A stretch of 64,000 bases of DNA from an uncultured Massilia sp. Its GTDB lineage: Bacteria; Pseudomonadota; Gammaproteobacteria; Burkholderiales; Burkholderiaceae. The stretch covers positions 37,690-101,689 of the forward strand of contig CAMLMV010000023.1 of the NCBI GenBank assembly GCA_946481275.1, in the 5' to 3' direction. The position numbers were made by a program, and so were the translations under genes. Of this stretch, positions 53,357-61,762 are shown in pieces. Positions within the stretch are counted from its first letter, which is position 1; every line of letters starts with the position of its first letter. The notes beneath the pieces are model-generated. The model did not search any database and had not been told where the DNA came from. It saw only the letters and a list, made by a program, of their open reading frames with translations.

Positions 53357-54150
53357 TAGTGGCCGATCGGCTTGACGCTGATCGTCGTCCCGCGCAGGTC
53401 GATGTCGTGGATCTCGATGCTGCCGAACGTCGGTCCCGGATGGCTGCCCACGCGGATGTTGCGGAAGCTGATCTCGCCGATCGTGCTGGGCAGGCGCAAG
53501 GTGATCGAGCCGTCCTTGTTCACGGTCGCGTGCGAATTGGCCGGATCGTAGCTGACGTTGCGCACCGTCGTGTCGGCCGTCAGCAGCAGCGCGAGCGGAT
53601 TGAACACCGTCGCCAGTTCGCCCAGCACGCGCACGCCGTCGTTCGGCAGCGCGTGCTGCACCGCCGCCTGCAGGCCCTGCTGGCCGCCCTGCGCGGCGAG
53701 CGCGATCAGCCTCAGCTCCGCCTGGCGGGCCTGGTCGCGCAGCGCATCATTCGGTGCATCGTCCCTGCTGCCCTGGGCCGTCACCTCGCCCAGCTCCTCG
53801 TCGGACAGCGTCCGCATCCCCCTGCCGAATTCGCGTCCGCTTTCGCCGCCCAGGCGCGTGGAGACGGCCGCCGCCGGCGCCGCCGCCACCGCCGCGTAGG
53901 CGTGCAAGGGCCCGAGCAGCGCGGTCGCCAGTGCCGCCGCCATGCGCAGGCTGCGCTGGCGCCGCACGGCGCCGCGCACCTGGGCCTGCGTGATCAGCTT
54001 CATGTCGGCCAGGATCTCGCCGAGCCGGCGCCCGCTCTGCTCCTGCGCCCGGATTGCCGCGTCCAGCTGTTCCTGCGAGATCAGCTTCTTCTCGATCAGG
54101 ATCTGGCCCAGCCGGGACCTGTTGGTACTGCCTGTCATCCAGTCGCTCAT
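53356..54150 (-). CDS. MshEN domain fused to an exported DUF6160-like protein
   Basis: A 264-residue protein with an odd build. Residues 12-60 (RLGQILIEKKLISQEQLDAA, then IRAQEQ and RRLGEILADMKLITQAQV) match the double 24-residue motif of MshEN domains, which bind c-di-GMP. A typical signal-like helix follows at 66-90 (LRMAAALATALLGPLHAYAA), then at 115-127 the motif LSDEELGEVTAQG shared with four other proteins in this block, and a beta-rich C-terminal half. So the MshEN part should stay in the cytoplasm and the rest lie in or beyond the inner membrane. GAGGAGG before the ATG at 54150 supports the long start; Met70 would give a plain secreted form. Last gene of the C39-peptidase operon. Name and function unknown. 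Confidence 0.65.
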   Translation of the reverse strand: MSDWMTGSTNRSRLGQILIEKKLISQEQLDAAIRAQEQSGRRLGEILADMKLITQAQVRGAVRRQRSLRMAAALATALLGPLHAYAAVAAAPAAAVSTRLGGESGREFGRGMRTLSDEELGEVTAQGSRDDAPNDALRDQARQAELRLIALAAQGGQQGLQAAVQHALPNDGVRVLGELATVFNPLALLLTADTTVRNVSYDPANSHATVNKDGSITLRLPSTIGEISFRNIRVGSHPGPTFGSIEIHDIDLRGTTISVKPIGH

Positions 54151-54174
54151 CCCCGCCTCCTCATGGTGTGGTCG

Positions 54175-54729
54175 TTACTGCCCGACGGCCGCGCGCAGCT
54201 TCAGGCCCACGCGGTTCTGCAGCTCCGTCATCTTCGGCTGGATCTGCGCCGCGTTGGCCTTGGCCACGTTCTCGCCGACTGCCTTCTTCATTTCCGGCAC
54301 GACGCCCTCGAACTTCGCCAGCACGGGCGATTCGAGGATGCCGGCCAGCTGTTTCAGCTCGTCTTCGCTGAACTTCTGTGCGAGCAGCGGCGCCACGCTG
54401 GACTGCACGATGGCGTGCGTGCTCGTGCGCAGGCCCGGCGTTTCCTGCTCGACGAACTTCGTCGCCTCCGCCGTGATGTCCTTCATCGTCGCCTCCTGCC
54501 TGTCGGCCGGGACGCGGCTCTGCACCACCACGCGCGACTGGCGCAGCATGTCGGCCACCGGCGCCTGCAGCATCTGCAGGCCGACGGATTCCAGGCCCAT
54601 CTTGTCCAGCACGCGCTGCACGAGCGCCTGCTTGGCGGGCGGCACGCCGTTCATGCCCTCCGCGTGCGCGCCCGCGGCCAGGGCGGCGCCCGCGCCGAGC
54701 GCCATCGTCATCCACATCGTTCGCAACAT
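54175..54729 (-). CDS. periplasmic DUF2059-like protein
   Basis: A 184-residue exported protein (signal cut near AGAHAEG). The mature part is helical, with VQSSVAPLLAQKFSEDELKQ, LAGILESPVLAKFEGVVPEM, a pattern seen in DUF2059 proteins. No enzyme motif. It lies 12 bases after the FadL-like gene and 24 before the MshEN-fusion gene, in one operon. Probably assists the surface system; inference only. Confidence 0.6.
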   Translation of the reverse strand: MLRTMWMTMALGAGAALAAGAHAEGMNGVPPAKQALVQRVLDKMGLESVGLQMLQAPVADMLRQSRVVVQSRVPADRQEATMKDITAEATKFVEQETPGLRTSTHAIVQSSVAPLLAQKFSEDELKQLAGILESPVLAKFEGVVPEMKKAVGENVAKANAAQIQPKMTELQNRVGLKLRAAVGQ

Positions 54730-54741
54730 CGTCGTCTCCAG

Positions 54742-56337
54742 TCAGAACGGCCGCGTGTACGAGGCGCCCGCGTATTTCACGATCAGGCTGCCGGACACGC
54801 TGGTGGCCGCATAAGGGTTATAGATCAGGTTGAAGAAATTGTCGCAGTTCAGATTGCAGTCGCTGCGCGCGGGGATGTCGTACGACCCCTTCATGTAGCT
54901 GCCCGTCACGTTGACTTCCCCACCGTCGTCGAAGCGGTAGCGCAGGCCGATGCTCTTGAGCTTCGTGTCAGGCAACGGCGCGAGAAGGCTCATCTGGTTG
55001 CCCGGGATGGAGCTCTTGCGCGGCTCGTAGCCGAGGCGCAGCGCCAGTTTCTTCGTCAGGTTGAACTGGGTGCCGAAACTGTAGTTGACGACGCTGCGGA
55101 AGCCCATCTTGAACGTGGCCTGGCGCGAGTTGGCGTAGCCGAACAGGCGCGCCATCTCGAGCAGCTTGATGCTCTCGTCGAACTCGAACGTCAGCTGGTT
55201 CCACTGCGCCCAGTCGGCATAGCTGACGTCCGCGTTCAGCTGCACGTAATCCGTCAGCATCAGCTTCATGCCCGCCTGCACGCGCCACGGGAACGGGATC
55301 TTCGCCGTCATGTTCCCGTGCTGGTACTCGGGGATATCCTGCGGCATGCCGGTGACGGCGCCGACGATGGGCCCGAGCAGGCTCGAATTCAGCCCGCGCA
55401 CGAAGCTGCGCAGCATCGGGTCGCTGTGGAACGTGTACGACCCGGTGTAGGTCGTGCGCGTGCCGCCCTGGTACACGAGGCCCAGCGCGAACCACTTCTT
55501 CGGCTCCCACAGCACGCCGATGTTGACGGTCGGGTCGAACGACGCGCGCAGGTCGAAGTCGATGTTGGCGGCGCGCTTGAACGGGTTGACCATGCCTTCC
55601 GGACCGCCGCCGCACAGGCCGAAGGTCAGCGTGTCGATCACGGTGCCGTTGCCGTCCGGGCAGACGGCCTTCTGCAGCTGGCCGACGGTGCCGAGCAGCT
55701 TGTTGGGCGCGCGGAAGTCGGTGTTGATGGCGAAGGCGGAATACGCGATCGGCACCGAGATGCCGATCTTCAGCGTGTCCGAGACCTTGTACGCGGCCGC
55801 GGGCGACAGGTACACGAGGCGCTGCAGCTGGACCAGGCGGCCGTCGAAGCGCGCCGGATCGTCCGGGTCCTTGGTGCGGTCGATACTCATCGCGGCCGCC
55901 AGGTAGACGTTCGTGCCGAACGTCCAGCGCGAACCGGGCGCGTTGTACGCCATGCCCATGCTCGGCACCAGCACGCCCGGCAGCCGCGCCTTGGGAACCC
56001 CGTAGAACGGGATGTAGAGGGCCTGGCGCACCGGCCCGCTCGACTTGCCGTTGATCGGATCGTCCTTGAAGCCGCCGATGTCCATGTCGGGCGCCGAGAC
56101 GAAACGGTTCGGGTTGCGGATCGTCGCCACGAACACGGAATCGATGTGATGCGTGCCGTTCAGGCGCGCGAGACCGGCCGGGTTGAAATGGATCGATTCG
56201 ATCCCGGGCGGGTCGGCCGTCACCGCATTCCCCATCGCCATCGCGGCGGGACTCGTGACGAGGTTGTCGGTGACGCCGGCATGCGCAGCGGGCGCCAGCG
56301 CGGCCAGGGCCAGCCATGGTGCCGCGGTGCGTGTCAT
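54742..56337 (-). CDS. FadL/OmpP1-type outer-membrane protein of the Fil-like locus
   Basis: A 531-residue outer-membrane barrel. A signal peptide (MTRTAAPWLALAALAPAAHA) precedes repeated amphipathic strands and ends with an aromatic residue (SYTRPF). SPAAMAMGNAVTADPPGIES and IHFNPAGLARLNG near the N-end are typical of the FadL family hatch. A small Cys loop (CPDGNGTVIDTLTFGLCGGG) lies mid-protein. I chose the ATG at 56337 because GAGG lies six bases upstream; a GTG at 56349 would overlap the gene before it by four bases. In this operon it may export or anchor a surface component rather than take up fatty acids; inference. Confidence 0.75.
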   Translation of the reverse strand: MTRTAAPWLALAALAPAAHAGVTDNLVTSPAAMAMGNAVTADPPGIESIHFNPAGLARLNGTHHIDSVFVATIRNPNRFVSAPDMDIGGFKDDPINGKSSGPVRQALYIPFYGVPKARLPGVLVPSMGMAYNAPGSRWTFGTNVYLAAAMSIDRTKDPDDPARFDGRLVQLQRLVYLSPAAAYKVSDTLKIGISVPIAYSAFAINTDFRAPNKLLGTVGQLQKAVCPDGNGTVIDTLTFGLCGGGPEGMVNPFKRAANIDFDLRASFDPTVNIGVLWEPKKWFALGLVYQGGTRTTYTGSYTFHSDPMLRSFVRGLNSSLLGPIVGAVTGMPQDIPEYQHGNMTAKIPFPWRVQAGMKLMLTDYVQLNADVSYADWAQWNQLTFEFDESIKLLEMARLFGYANSRQATFKMGFRSVVNYSFGTQFNLTKKLALRLGYEPRKSSIPGNQMSLLAPLPDTKLKSIGLRYRFDDGGEVNVTGSYMKGSYDIPARSDCNLNCDNFFNLIYNPYAATSVSGSLIVKYAGASYTRPF

Positions 56338-56345
56338 CGTCGGCC

Positions 56346-57395
56346 TCACAGCGACAACGGCAGGCTCATGGTGAGCGACAGGTTCGGCGCGGCCGCCGTG
56401 AGGCCCGCGCCGACCGTCACGTTGACGGTGGTCTTGGGCGACATGCGGTAGCCCGCGCCGATCGCCAGGATGCCGGCGCTCTGCGTCTGCGTCTGCGCCT
56501 TGTTCCCGTTGTCGAACGTGAGCGTGGAACGGGACTGGATCGATTCCTGGAACGAGAACGACGTCGTGATCTTGTACGACAGCGCATAAGCGAAGCCGAT
56601 GCCGAAGCCGAAGCTGGCGCCCGGCTTCACCTCGCGCAGGGTCGCGCCGTACAGGTTCTGGTTCAGGTGCTTCGCCGTCAGGCTGTAGCCCACGTTGAAG
56701 GAACCGAACAGCGCCACCGGATCGACGATGCGCGTCATGTTGGCGCCGATGTTGAAGGTGTTGACGCCGGAGCCGGTGGCCACGCCCTTCTGCACGTCGA
56801 CCTTGTACGGGCTGGTGCCCGTCGCGAGGCGCACGTTGCCGGTGAGCGTGTATGCGACCTCGTCGCGCTTGACCTCCTGCGGCTGCCAGCGCACGCCCAG
56901 GCCCACGTCGCCGATCGTGTGCGAGACGCCCGAGAAGCCGCCGGAATCGGAGTAGCGGCTGATCAGGGGCAGCGTGACGTTGGCGGTCAGGTTGTTGCGC
57001 ACGCCGTAGTCCGCCATGATCGTGTTGGTGATCGTGTGCGAGTTCGTGTTCTCGATCGAGAACAGCGTCGCCGTGCCGGACGACAGGTCGGTGTTGATCT
57101 TTTCCTGGCCGATGTACGTGTAGCCCAGCTCGTAGTTCAGCTGCACCTTGCCCTTGCGGATCAGCGAGTACTGCTTGTCGACCGCGGTCAGCGTTTCCTT
57201 CAGCAGCGTCGTGTTGTCCGCATCGCCCTCCTTCTTCGCCAGCGCGTCGCGCACGGCCTCCGAGGTCGCGGGCGGCGTGCCCGTCGTGGCGGCGTTCAGC
57301 GTGGAGGAACTCGCCGTGTCCTGGGCCTGCGCCGGCAGCTGGGCGAGCAGGAAGGTGCAGGCCAGCGCCGGCGCCAGCGTCGTCGAAATCTTCAT
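56346..57395 (-). CDS. outer-membrane beta-barrel protein of the Fil-like locus
   Basis: A 349-residue protein with a signal peptide (cut near PAQAQDTA), a short helical N-part (45-80), then repeated 10-12 residue amphipathic strands through to the C-terminal LPLSL. It resembles transporter-like barrel proteins annotated near phenol-degradation (meta-pathway) genes, but the neighbours point to the surface system. AAGGA precedes the ATG. Twenty bases after the C39 peptidase gene. Confidence 0.65.
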   Translation of the reverse strand: MKISTTLAPALACTFLLAQLPAQAQDTASSSTLNAATTGTPPATSEAVRDALAKKEGDADNTTLLKETLTAVDKQYSLIRKGKVQLNYELGYTYIGQEKINTDLSSGTATLFSIENTNSHTITNTIMADYGVRNNLTANVTLPLISRYSDSGGFSGVSHTIGDVGLGVRWQPQEVKRDEVAYTLTGNVRLATGTSPYKVDVQKGVATGSGVNTFNIGANMTRIVDPVALFGSFNVGYSLTAKHLNQNLYGATLREVKPGASFGFGIGFAYALSYKITTSFSFQESIQSRSTLTFDNGNKAQTQTQSAGILAIGAGYRMSPKTTVNVTVGAGLTAAAPNLSLTMSLPLSL

Positions 57396-57415
57396 GGTGG
57401 TCCTTCGTGGTGGGT

Positions 57416-58177
57416 CTATTGTTTGCGGATCGAGATGCCGCCGAAACCGTTCAGCAGGCGCTCGTTCGCCACCTGCGTGTCGATGGGGCGCTGCAGGCCG
57501 CGGTCGCGGATGCGGTCCATGTCGACCACGCCCAGTTCGTCGTCGGCCAGCGCGAGCTTCAATGCGGGCGGACGGTTCTTCGGCGGGTAGGCGATGAACA
57601 GCGTGTTGCGGTCCCACAGCGTGGCGAATTCCTCGACGGAGAACGTGATGTTGCCGGCCGACGGGTCGGCCAGGAACACGAGGCCTCCGCGCACGCCGCG
57701 CAGCACGACGAAGTGCTTGAAGCCGGCGTAGTCGATCGGCACGATGCCCGGCGCGTCGAGCGTGAGCAGGTCCGACATCTCGGCGTGGAAGCCCGCGCTC
57801 TGCACGTCGATCGAGGCGAGGTAGCGCTTCATGTCGAGCAGGGAAAAGCCGCGCCGCTCGATGATCTTGTCCTTCTCGCCGAAGGCCATCATGCCTTCCA
57901 TCGACTGCTGCTCGGTGACGTCGATGCCCAGGTGGTACTTGAGGATCGTGACGAGGGCCGCCGAGCCGCAACTGTAGTCGTAGGCCTGGTGGACGATGTT
58001 CTTGTACTTGAGCTCCGAGTACGGCTCCATCGACACGTTCGGAATGCCGGCGGCGGCCACGGTCATGGTCGTCGGCAGGTCGAAGCGTTCGAGCGGACGG
58101 TCCTGCGCCTCGTGCTTGGCAAGCACGCCGGCCCCGCCCACGAGGACCGCGAGGATCCCCAGCAGGAATGTGAACAT
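57416..58177 (-). CDS. membrane-anchored C39-family cysteine peptidase (FilB-like)
   Basis: A 253-residue peptidase with an N-terminal anchor helix (4-20), so the catalytic part faces the periplasm. Cys70 in YDYSCGSAALVTILKYHLG, His155 in GFKHFVVLRG and Asp171 in FLADPS form the C39 triad; the Gln at 65 fits the oxyanion position less clearly. Stand-alone C39 peptidases are named FilB in the putative pilus (Fil) system of Acinetobacter. C39 enzymes usually cut after small-residue (Gly-Gly or Gly-Ala) sites, and five nearby secreted proteins share a V-x-G/A-rich motif. First gene of the operon, with GGGAGA before the ATG. Confidence 0.78.
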   Translation of the reverse strand: MFTFLLGILAVLVGGAGVLAKHEAQDRPLERFDLPTTMTVAAAGIPNVSMEPYSELKYKNIVHQAYDYSCGSAALVTILKYHLGIDVTEQQSMEGMMAFGEKDKIIERRGFSLLDMKRYLASIDVQSAGFHAEMSDLLTLDAPGIVPIDYAGFKHFVVLRGVRGGLVFLADPSAGNITFSVEEFATLWDRNTLFIAYPPKNRPPALKLALADDELGVVDMDRIRDRGLQRPIDTQVANERLLNGFGGISIRKQ

Positions 58178-58225
58178 GATGTCTCCCTGGGGCGCTTCAT
58201 GCAGCCCCTTGTGTCATGCATCCCA

Positions 58226-58247
58226 ACGTGGTGTTTTGACCACGTTT
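58226..58247. repeat. inverted repeat AACGTGG-N8-CCACGTT upstream of the C39 operon
   Basis: Perfect 7-bp arms at 58226-58232 and 58241-58247 around TGTTTTGA, about 50 bp upstream of the C39 peptidase start. It could be a regulator site or a leader hairpin. It lies between the C39 operon and a divergent AraC-type gene, a likely place for an operator. Confidence 0.45.
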
Positions 58248-58292
58248 ATTGCACTTTTTCTATATTCTGGATGCAGGCACGGCTGGCGGATG

Positions 58293-58317
58293 TTATAAAA
58301 CGCTATCGTTTTTATAA
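58293..58317. repeat. inverted repeat before the first AraC-type gene
   Basis: TTATAAAACG (58293-58302) and CGTTTTTATAA (58307-58317), with one extra T in the right arm. It is A/T-rich in a GC-rich background and lies 27 bp upstream of the AraC-type start, so it probably overlaps that promoter. Confidence 0.4.
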
Positions 58318-58343
58318 AAAACCGCTCATTCGATTGAGGCACC

Positions 58344-59195
58344 GTGCACACTTGGGACAGGATCAGCAATGCATTGGGCGAGCCGGTCACCAGCGTGGAG
58401 ATCGGCGGCGTGCCCTTGCGGGCCGAACGCTACATCTTCCAGCTGGGCGGCTGCGAAGTCCCGCCGCTCGATTCGCTGGTGCTGGCCTGCCACCTGGGCG
58501 GCGCGCGCGCCACGGCCGGGCGCAGTCCGGGCCGGTCGTTCGACTTCCTGGCCGGCGCAGCGACCGTGTTCCAGCCCGGCTTCGCCAGCCGCTGGACGTT
58601 CTTCGGCGCGATCGACATGGCGATGTTCCACTTCCTCGACCCGGACCACGACATGGTGCGCCACCTGCAGCGCCTGCTCGCCGCGCGCGCCAAGTCCCCC
58701 ACCTTTTCCGACCCGCTCGTGCATGCGGCCGCCCAGCAGCTGCTGGCGGAAGTGTCCCGCAGCAGCACGCCGAACACGGGCTTCGTGGAGCGGGCCTGTT
58801 CCCTGATGATCGAGCAGACGTGCCGCGTCCTCGAGGGCAAGACGGGCCGGCACCTGCCGCCGGACGCCCTCCAGCTCGGCCGCCTGCAGGGCGTGCTGGA
58901 ATGGATCGGCCAGAACCTGTCGAGCGAGCTGTCCAACGCCGAGCTGGCCGAGCGCGCGGGCGTGTCGGAATCGCACTTCCGCCGCATCTTCCAGGAAGCG
59001 ATGGGGATGACGCCGCACCGCTATGTGTTGCGTTTACGCCTCGAACGGGTCCATGAATTATTAACCCGGACCAGCTTCTCCATCGCCCGTGTTGCGGCGC
59101 AATGCGGGTTCAACAGCCAGAGTCACATGACGGCCTGTTTTGCGGCCGCGTACGGCATCACGCCCGCTCGGGCACGCCAGCAGGCAAGGTCCTGA
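58344..59195 (+). CDS. AraC-family transcription regulator
   Basis: A 283-residue regulator. The N-terminal 160 residues are a sensing domain of unknown ligand. The C-terminal 100 hold two helix-turn-helix units: LSNAELAERAGVSESHFRRI, FQEAMGMTPHRYVLRLRLER, and FSIARVAAQCGFNSQSHMTA. It starts with GTG at 58344. It is divergent from the C39-peptidase operon, with two inverted repeats in between, so it is a good candidate regulator of that operon (inference). Confidence 0.88.
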   Translation: MHTWDRISNALGEPVTSVEIGGVPLRAERYIFQLGGCEVPPLDSLVLACHLGGARATAGRSPGRSFDFLAGAATVFQPGFASRWTFFGAIDMAMFHFLDPDHDMVRHLQRLLAARAKSPTFSDPLVHAAAQQLLAEVSRSSTPNTGFVERACSLMIEQTCRVLEGKTGRHLPPDALQLGRLQGVLEWIGQNLSSELSNAELAERAGVSESHFRRIFQEAMGMTPHRYVLRLRLERVHELLTRTSFSIARVAAQCGFNSQSHMTACFAAAYGITPARARQQARS

Positions 59196-59362
59196 CCCTC
59201 GCCGGCAACGCTGGGTTTGCGTTGCATCAATTTGAAAATCTTGCTTGCCGAAAATGAGCGCTTTTTGATAAAGACGGGATCATTTTCCGCAGCGTTGCGA
59301 TTTCGCATGCACACATAATAAAAAAACACACCCGGGCACAAGAACCTGGGGCCACTCGATAA

Positions 59363-60520
59363 ATGAGTAAGGAGACCAAGCATGAGACCAGCGCAGGACG
59401 CGTCCGCACGTACGCGGTCGCCAGCGTGAAGTACCTGTCCGCCACGGACGTGGTGCAACGCATCAGGGCCTGCCTCGGCGCCGAGGGCGTGGACGTCGAC
59501 GCCCTGTTCGCCAGGGCCGGACTCGAATGGTTCGGGCACGGCACGCAGGAGCAGCGCGCGGCCGACCTGCTCGCGTTGTCCGACCAGTTCAGCACCCTGT
59601 GGGAAGGCCTCGCGGCCGCCAGCGGCGATGCCCTGATCGGCTTTCGCGTGTTCGCCCCCGATCCGCTCAGCTGGCTCGGCGTGCTGGGCCATCTGATGCT
59701 CGCCTCCCCTACCCTGCGCCAGGCCGCGGACAGCCTGACGCGCTACATGCCGCTCGTATCGCCCGTCGTGCGCGCCACGATCGAGCCGAAGGCGGACCGC
59801 GTGCGCGTGGGACTGAACCTCGTCGGCGGCGCGCGCGCCGTGCCGCAGGCGCGCTACGACTTCACCTGGAACCTGCTGCTGGCGACGTTGCGCTTCGTCG
59901 GCAGCAAGCCGGACCTGAAGCCGGCCCTCGTCGAATACGCGTATCCGGCCCCGCTCGATACGGCGCCGTACGTGCAGCAGTTCGGCTGCCCGGTGCGCTT
60001 CGGCGCGCCCGCCAACGCGCTCGAATTCGCCAACGCCGACATCATCGCGCCGATTCCCACCGCGAACCCGCTCGCGGCGGAAGGCCTGTTCCGCCTGCTC
60101 GACGAACGCCTCGCGCAGGCCGAACGCACGAGCGTGGCCGCGCGCGTGCGCGAGCTGCTGCCGGCGATGATCGACCAGGGCGGCGCGCTGCGCGATGCCG
60201 TCGCACGGCGCCTCGCGATCAGCGAGCGCACCCTGCAGCGCCGTCTCGCGGACGAGGGCACCGACTTTTCCACGCTCGTCGACGAGGTGCGCCGCACGAT
60301 CGCCCAGCAATACCTGGGCAGCGACCGCATCAGCGTCAAGAACCTCAGCTACAAGCTGGGTTTCGCCGACCCCAGCGCCTTCCATCGCGCCTGCCTGCGC
60401 TGGTTCGGCAAGGCGCCCGGCGAGTTCCAGCAGGACCGGCTGAACGCCCATGGGCAATCGGCCGTCAATGGGACCACAGGCGCAACTGGCCCTGCATCTG
60501 CAATTCGCCGTTCAGGGTGA
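59363..60520 (+). CDS. AraC-family regulator with AraC_binding-type N-domain
   Basis: A 385-residue regulator of the OruR/ArgR-like AraC group: an N-terminal ligand domain about 200 residues long (PF12625 type) and a C-terminal helix-turn-helix domain (LRDAVARRLAISERTLQRRL, VKNLSYKLGFADPSAFHRAC, LRWFGKAPGEFQQ). The last 18 or so codons run through the 3' end of the convergent gene at 60465 and look like filler, so the functional protein ends near residue 365. It faces the three-gene operon of paralogues and may control it or its neighbours (inference). Confidence 0.87.
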   Translation: MSKETKHETSAGRVRTYAVASVKYLSATDVVQRIRACLGAEGVDVDALFARAGLEWFGHGTQEQRAADLLALSDQFSTLWEGLAAASGDALIGFRVFAPDPLSWLGVLGHLMLASPTLRQAADSLTRYMPLVSPVVRATIEPKADRVRVGLNLVGGARAVPQARYDFTWNLLLATLRFVGSKPDLKPALVEYAYPAPLDTAPYVQQFGCPVRFGAPANALEFANADIIAPIPTANPLAAEGLFRLLDERLAQAERTSVAARVRELLPAMIDQGGALRDAVARRLAISERTLQRRLADEGTDFSTLVDEVRRTIAQQYLGSDRISVKNLSYKLGFADPSAFHRACLRWFGKAPGEFQQDRLNAHGQSAVNGTTGATGPASAIRRSG

Positions 60521-60923
60521 CCTGCCCCAGGCTCTGCGTGACGGGCCCGCGCGGGTCGGCCTGCACGCTGAGCGAATCGAAGCCGGTGTCCGTGAACTTC
60601 GTCCATGCCGGCAAGGTCAGGGCGAGATAATTCGTGCCGTCCGCCGCACTCTGCGGGCTGATGTTCAGGCCCACCATCTGGATCACGCCGCCGATGTTTT
60701 TCAATACCGTGTACGTCGTGCGGCCGTCGACCGTCTGGCCGATGGTCAGGCGGCTGTCGCCTGACGTACCGTCGCCCGGACGGTTCAACTGCAAACGCAC
60801 CGCGAAGCTGATGCCGTCGGCGCCGCGCACCTGCGCGAGTTCTTCGTCAGCCAGGGGCTGCGGTTCCGCCAGCGCACACCGCGCCGTGCAGACCAACAGG
60901 ATGGCGAGAAGGCGCGTACTCAC
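60465..60923 (-). CDS. exported DUF6160-like surface protein, paralogue 1
   Basis: A 152-residue secreted protein. Signal peptide MSTRLLAILLVCTARCALAE, then the shared motif LADEELAQVRGADGISF, then a beta-rich body ending LRLWSH. It starts with GTG at 60923 in a four-base overlap (GTGA) with the gene before. Third gene of an operon of three paralogues. Similar to DUF6160/FilA-type proteins of Fil systems by the motif and size; inference. Confidence 0.6.
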   Translation of the reverse strand: MSTRLLAILLVCTARCALAEPQPLADEELAQVRGADGISFAVRLQLNRPGDGTSGDSRLTIGQTVDGRTTYTVLKNIGGVIQMVGLNISPQSAADGTNYLALTLPAWTKFTDTGFDSLSVQADPRGPVTQSLGQVTLNGELQMQGQLRLWSH

Positions 60924-61762
60924 TGGCGGAACTTGACGTCGAGGTACTGCAACTGGATGGACCCGATGCGGGCGCTGCCCAGGTCCATGCTCGCGCCCGC
61001 GTCGCTGCGGAAGCTGATGTTCCCGATCTGCAGCGTGCCGCTCGGCGCGGCCTGGCCCGCGTCGGGCCAGTTGACGCCGATGTGCAGGCTGGCGTTGCCC
61101 GCCGCATCCGTGCGCGCATTGAAGATGCCGGCCTGGCTCGTCACGTCGGCGATGCGCCAGGGTGCCGTCGGCGCGGAACCGTCGCTTGTGGCCGCACCGA
61201 TCTTCACGTTCGACAGCACCATCGCTTCGCCCGTCGCCGCGCGCCCGTTCGGCGCGAGCGTCAGGCTGCCGAGATCGATGCGCGTGGCGAGGCCGAACGC
61301 GAGACCGTCGCCCACGGCGGGCGTCGACCATTGCAGGCCGCCGCCGTAATAGACCAGATCCTTGAGGATCACGCTGCCGTTCTTCACGTCGAAGCCGCCG
61401 GCGTTGACGCCGAAGTCCCAGGTGACCTGCCAGGCTTCGCGTCCGGCCGCGTTCTCGGGAAAGGCGATGTTGATCCAGTCGGCGCGGCCCGGGCCGCCCG
61501 CGACGATATCGAGGCGGTACGGATCGGCGAACGGCGCATCGGTATTATCGGAGCGCGACGCGGCCAGGTTGCCGATGCCGATGCTGCCGCCGCCCGGCGC
61601 GTAATAGCGCAGCTCGGCGTTGCCCGACATCGCGAAATTCGACAGGTTGAAACTCATGCCGTCGCGCCCCGCCACCTTGGCGAGCGCGCTATCCGGCAGC
61701 GGTTCGAGCGCGGCGGCCAGCGCCGGCGCGGACAGGAGGATCGCGGCGGCGACGGCGCGCAT
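60920..61762 (-). CDS. exported DUF6160-like surface protein, paralogue 2
   Basis: A 280-residue secreted protein. Signal peptide ending ALAAALEP, then LPDSALAKVAGRDGMSF, then a long beta-rich body with Gly/Asn-rich turns (YYAPGGGSIGIGNLAASRSD). Start at 61762 overlaps the stop of the gene before by one base (TGATG). No enzyme motif. Second of three paralogues in one operon. Confidence 0.6.
   Translation of the reverse strand: MRAVAAAILLSAPALAAALEPLPDSALAKVAGRDGMSFNLSNFAMSGNAELRYYAPGGGSIGIGNLAASRSDNTDAPFADPYRLDIVAGGPGRADWINIAFPENAAGREAWQVTWDFGVNAGGFDVKNGSVILKDLVYYGGGLQWSTPAVGDGLAFGLATRIDLGSLTLAPNGRAATGEAMVLSNVKIGAATSDGSAPTAPWRIADVTSQAGIFNARTDAAGNASLHIGVNWPDAGQAAPSGTLQIGNISFRSDAGASMDLGSARIGSIQLQYLDVKFRQ

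Noticed and set aside
53359..56451. Open frame of about 1030 codons on the plus strand
   Set aside because: It lies antisense to three genes with signal peptides and clear ribosome sites. Its translation is rich in Arg, His, Val and Ala with no domain, typical of the mirror frame of GC-rich coding DNA.
60475..60520. C-terminal tail of the second AraC-type protein as a functional part
   Set aside because: It lies over the 3' end of the convergent gene, is low complexity and goes beyond the normal end of the helix-turn-helix domain.
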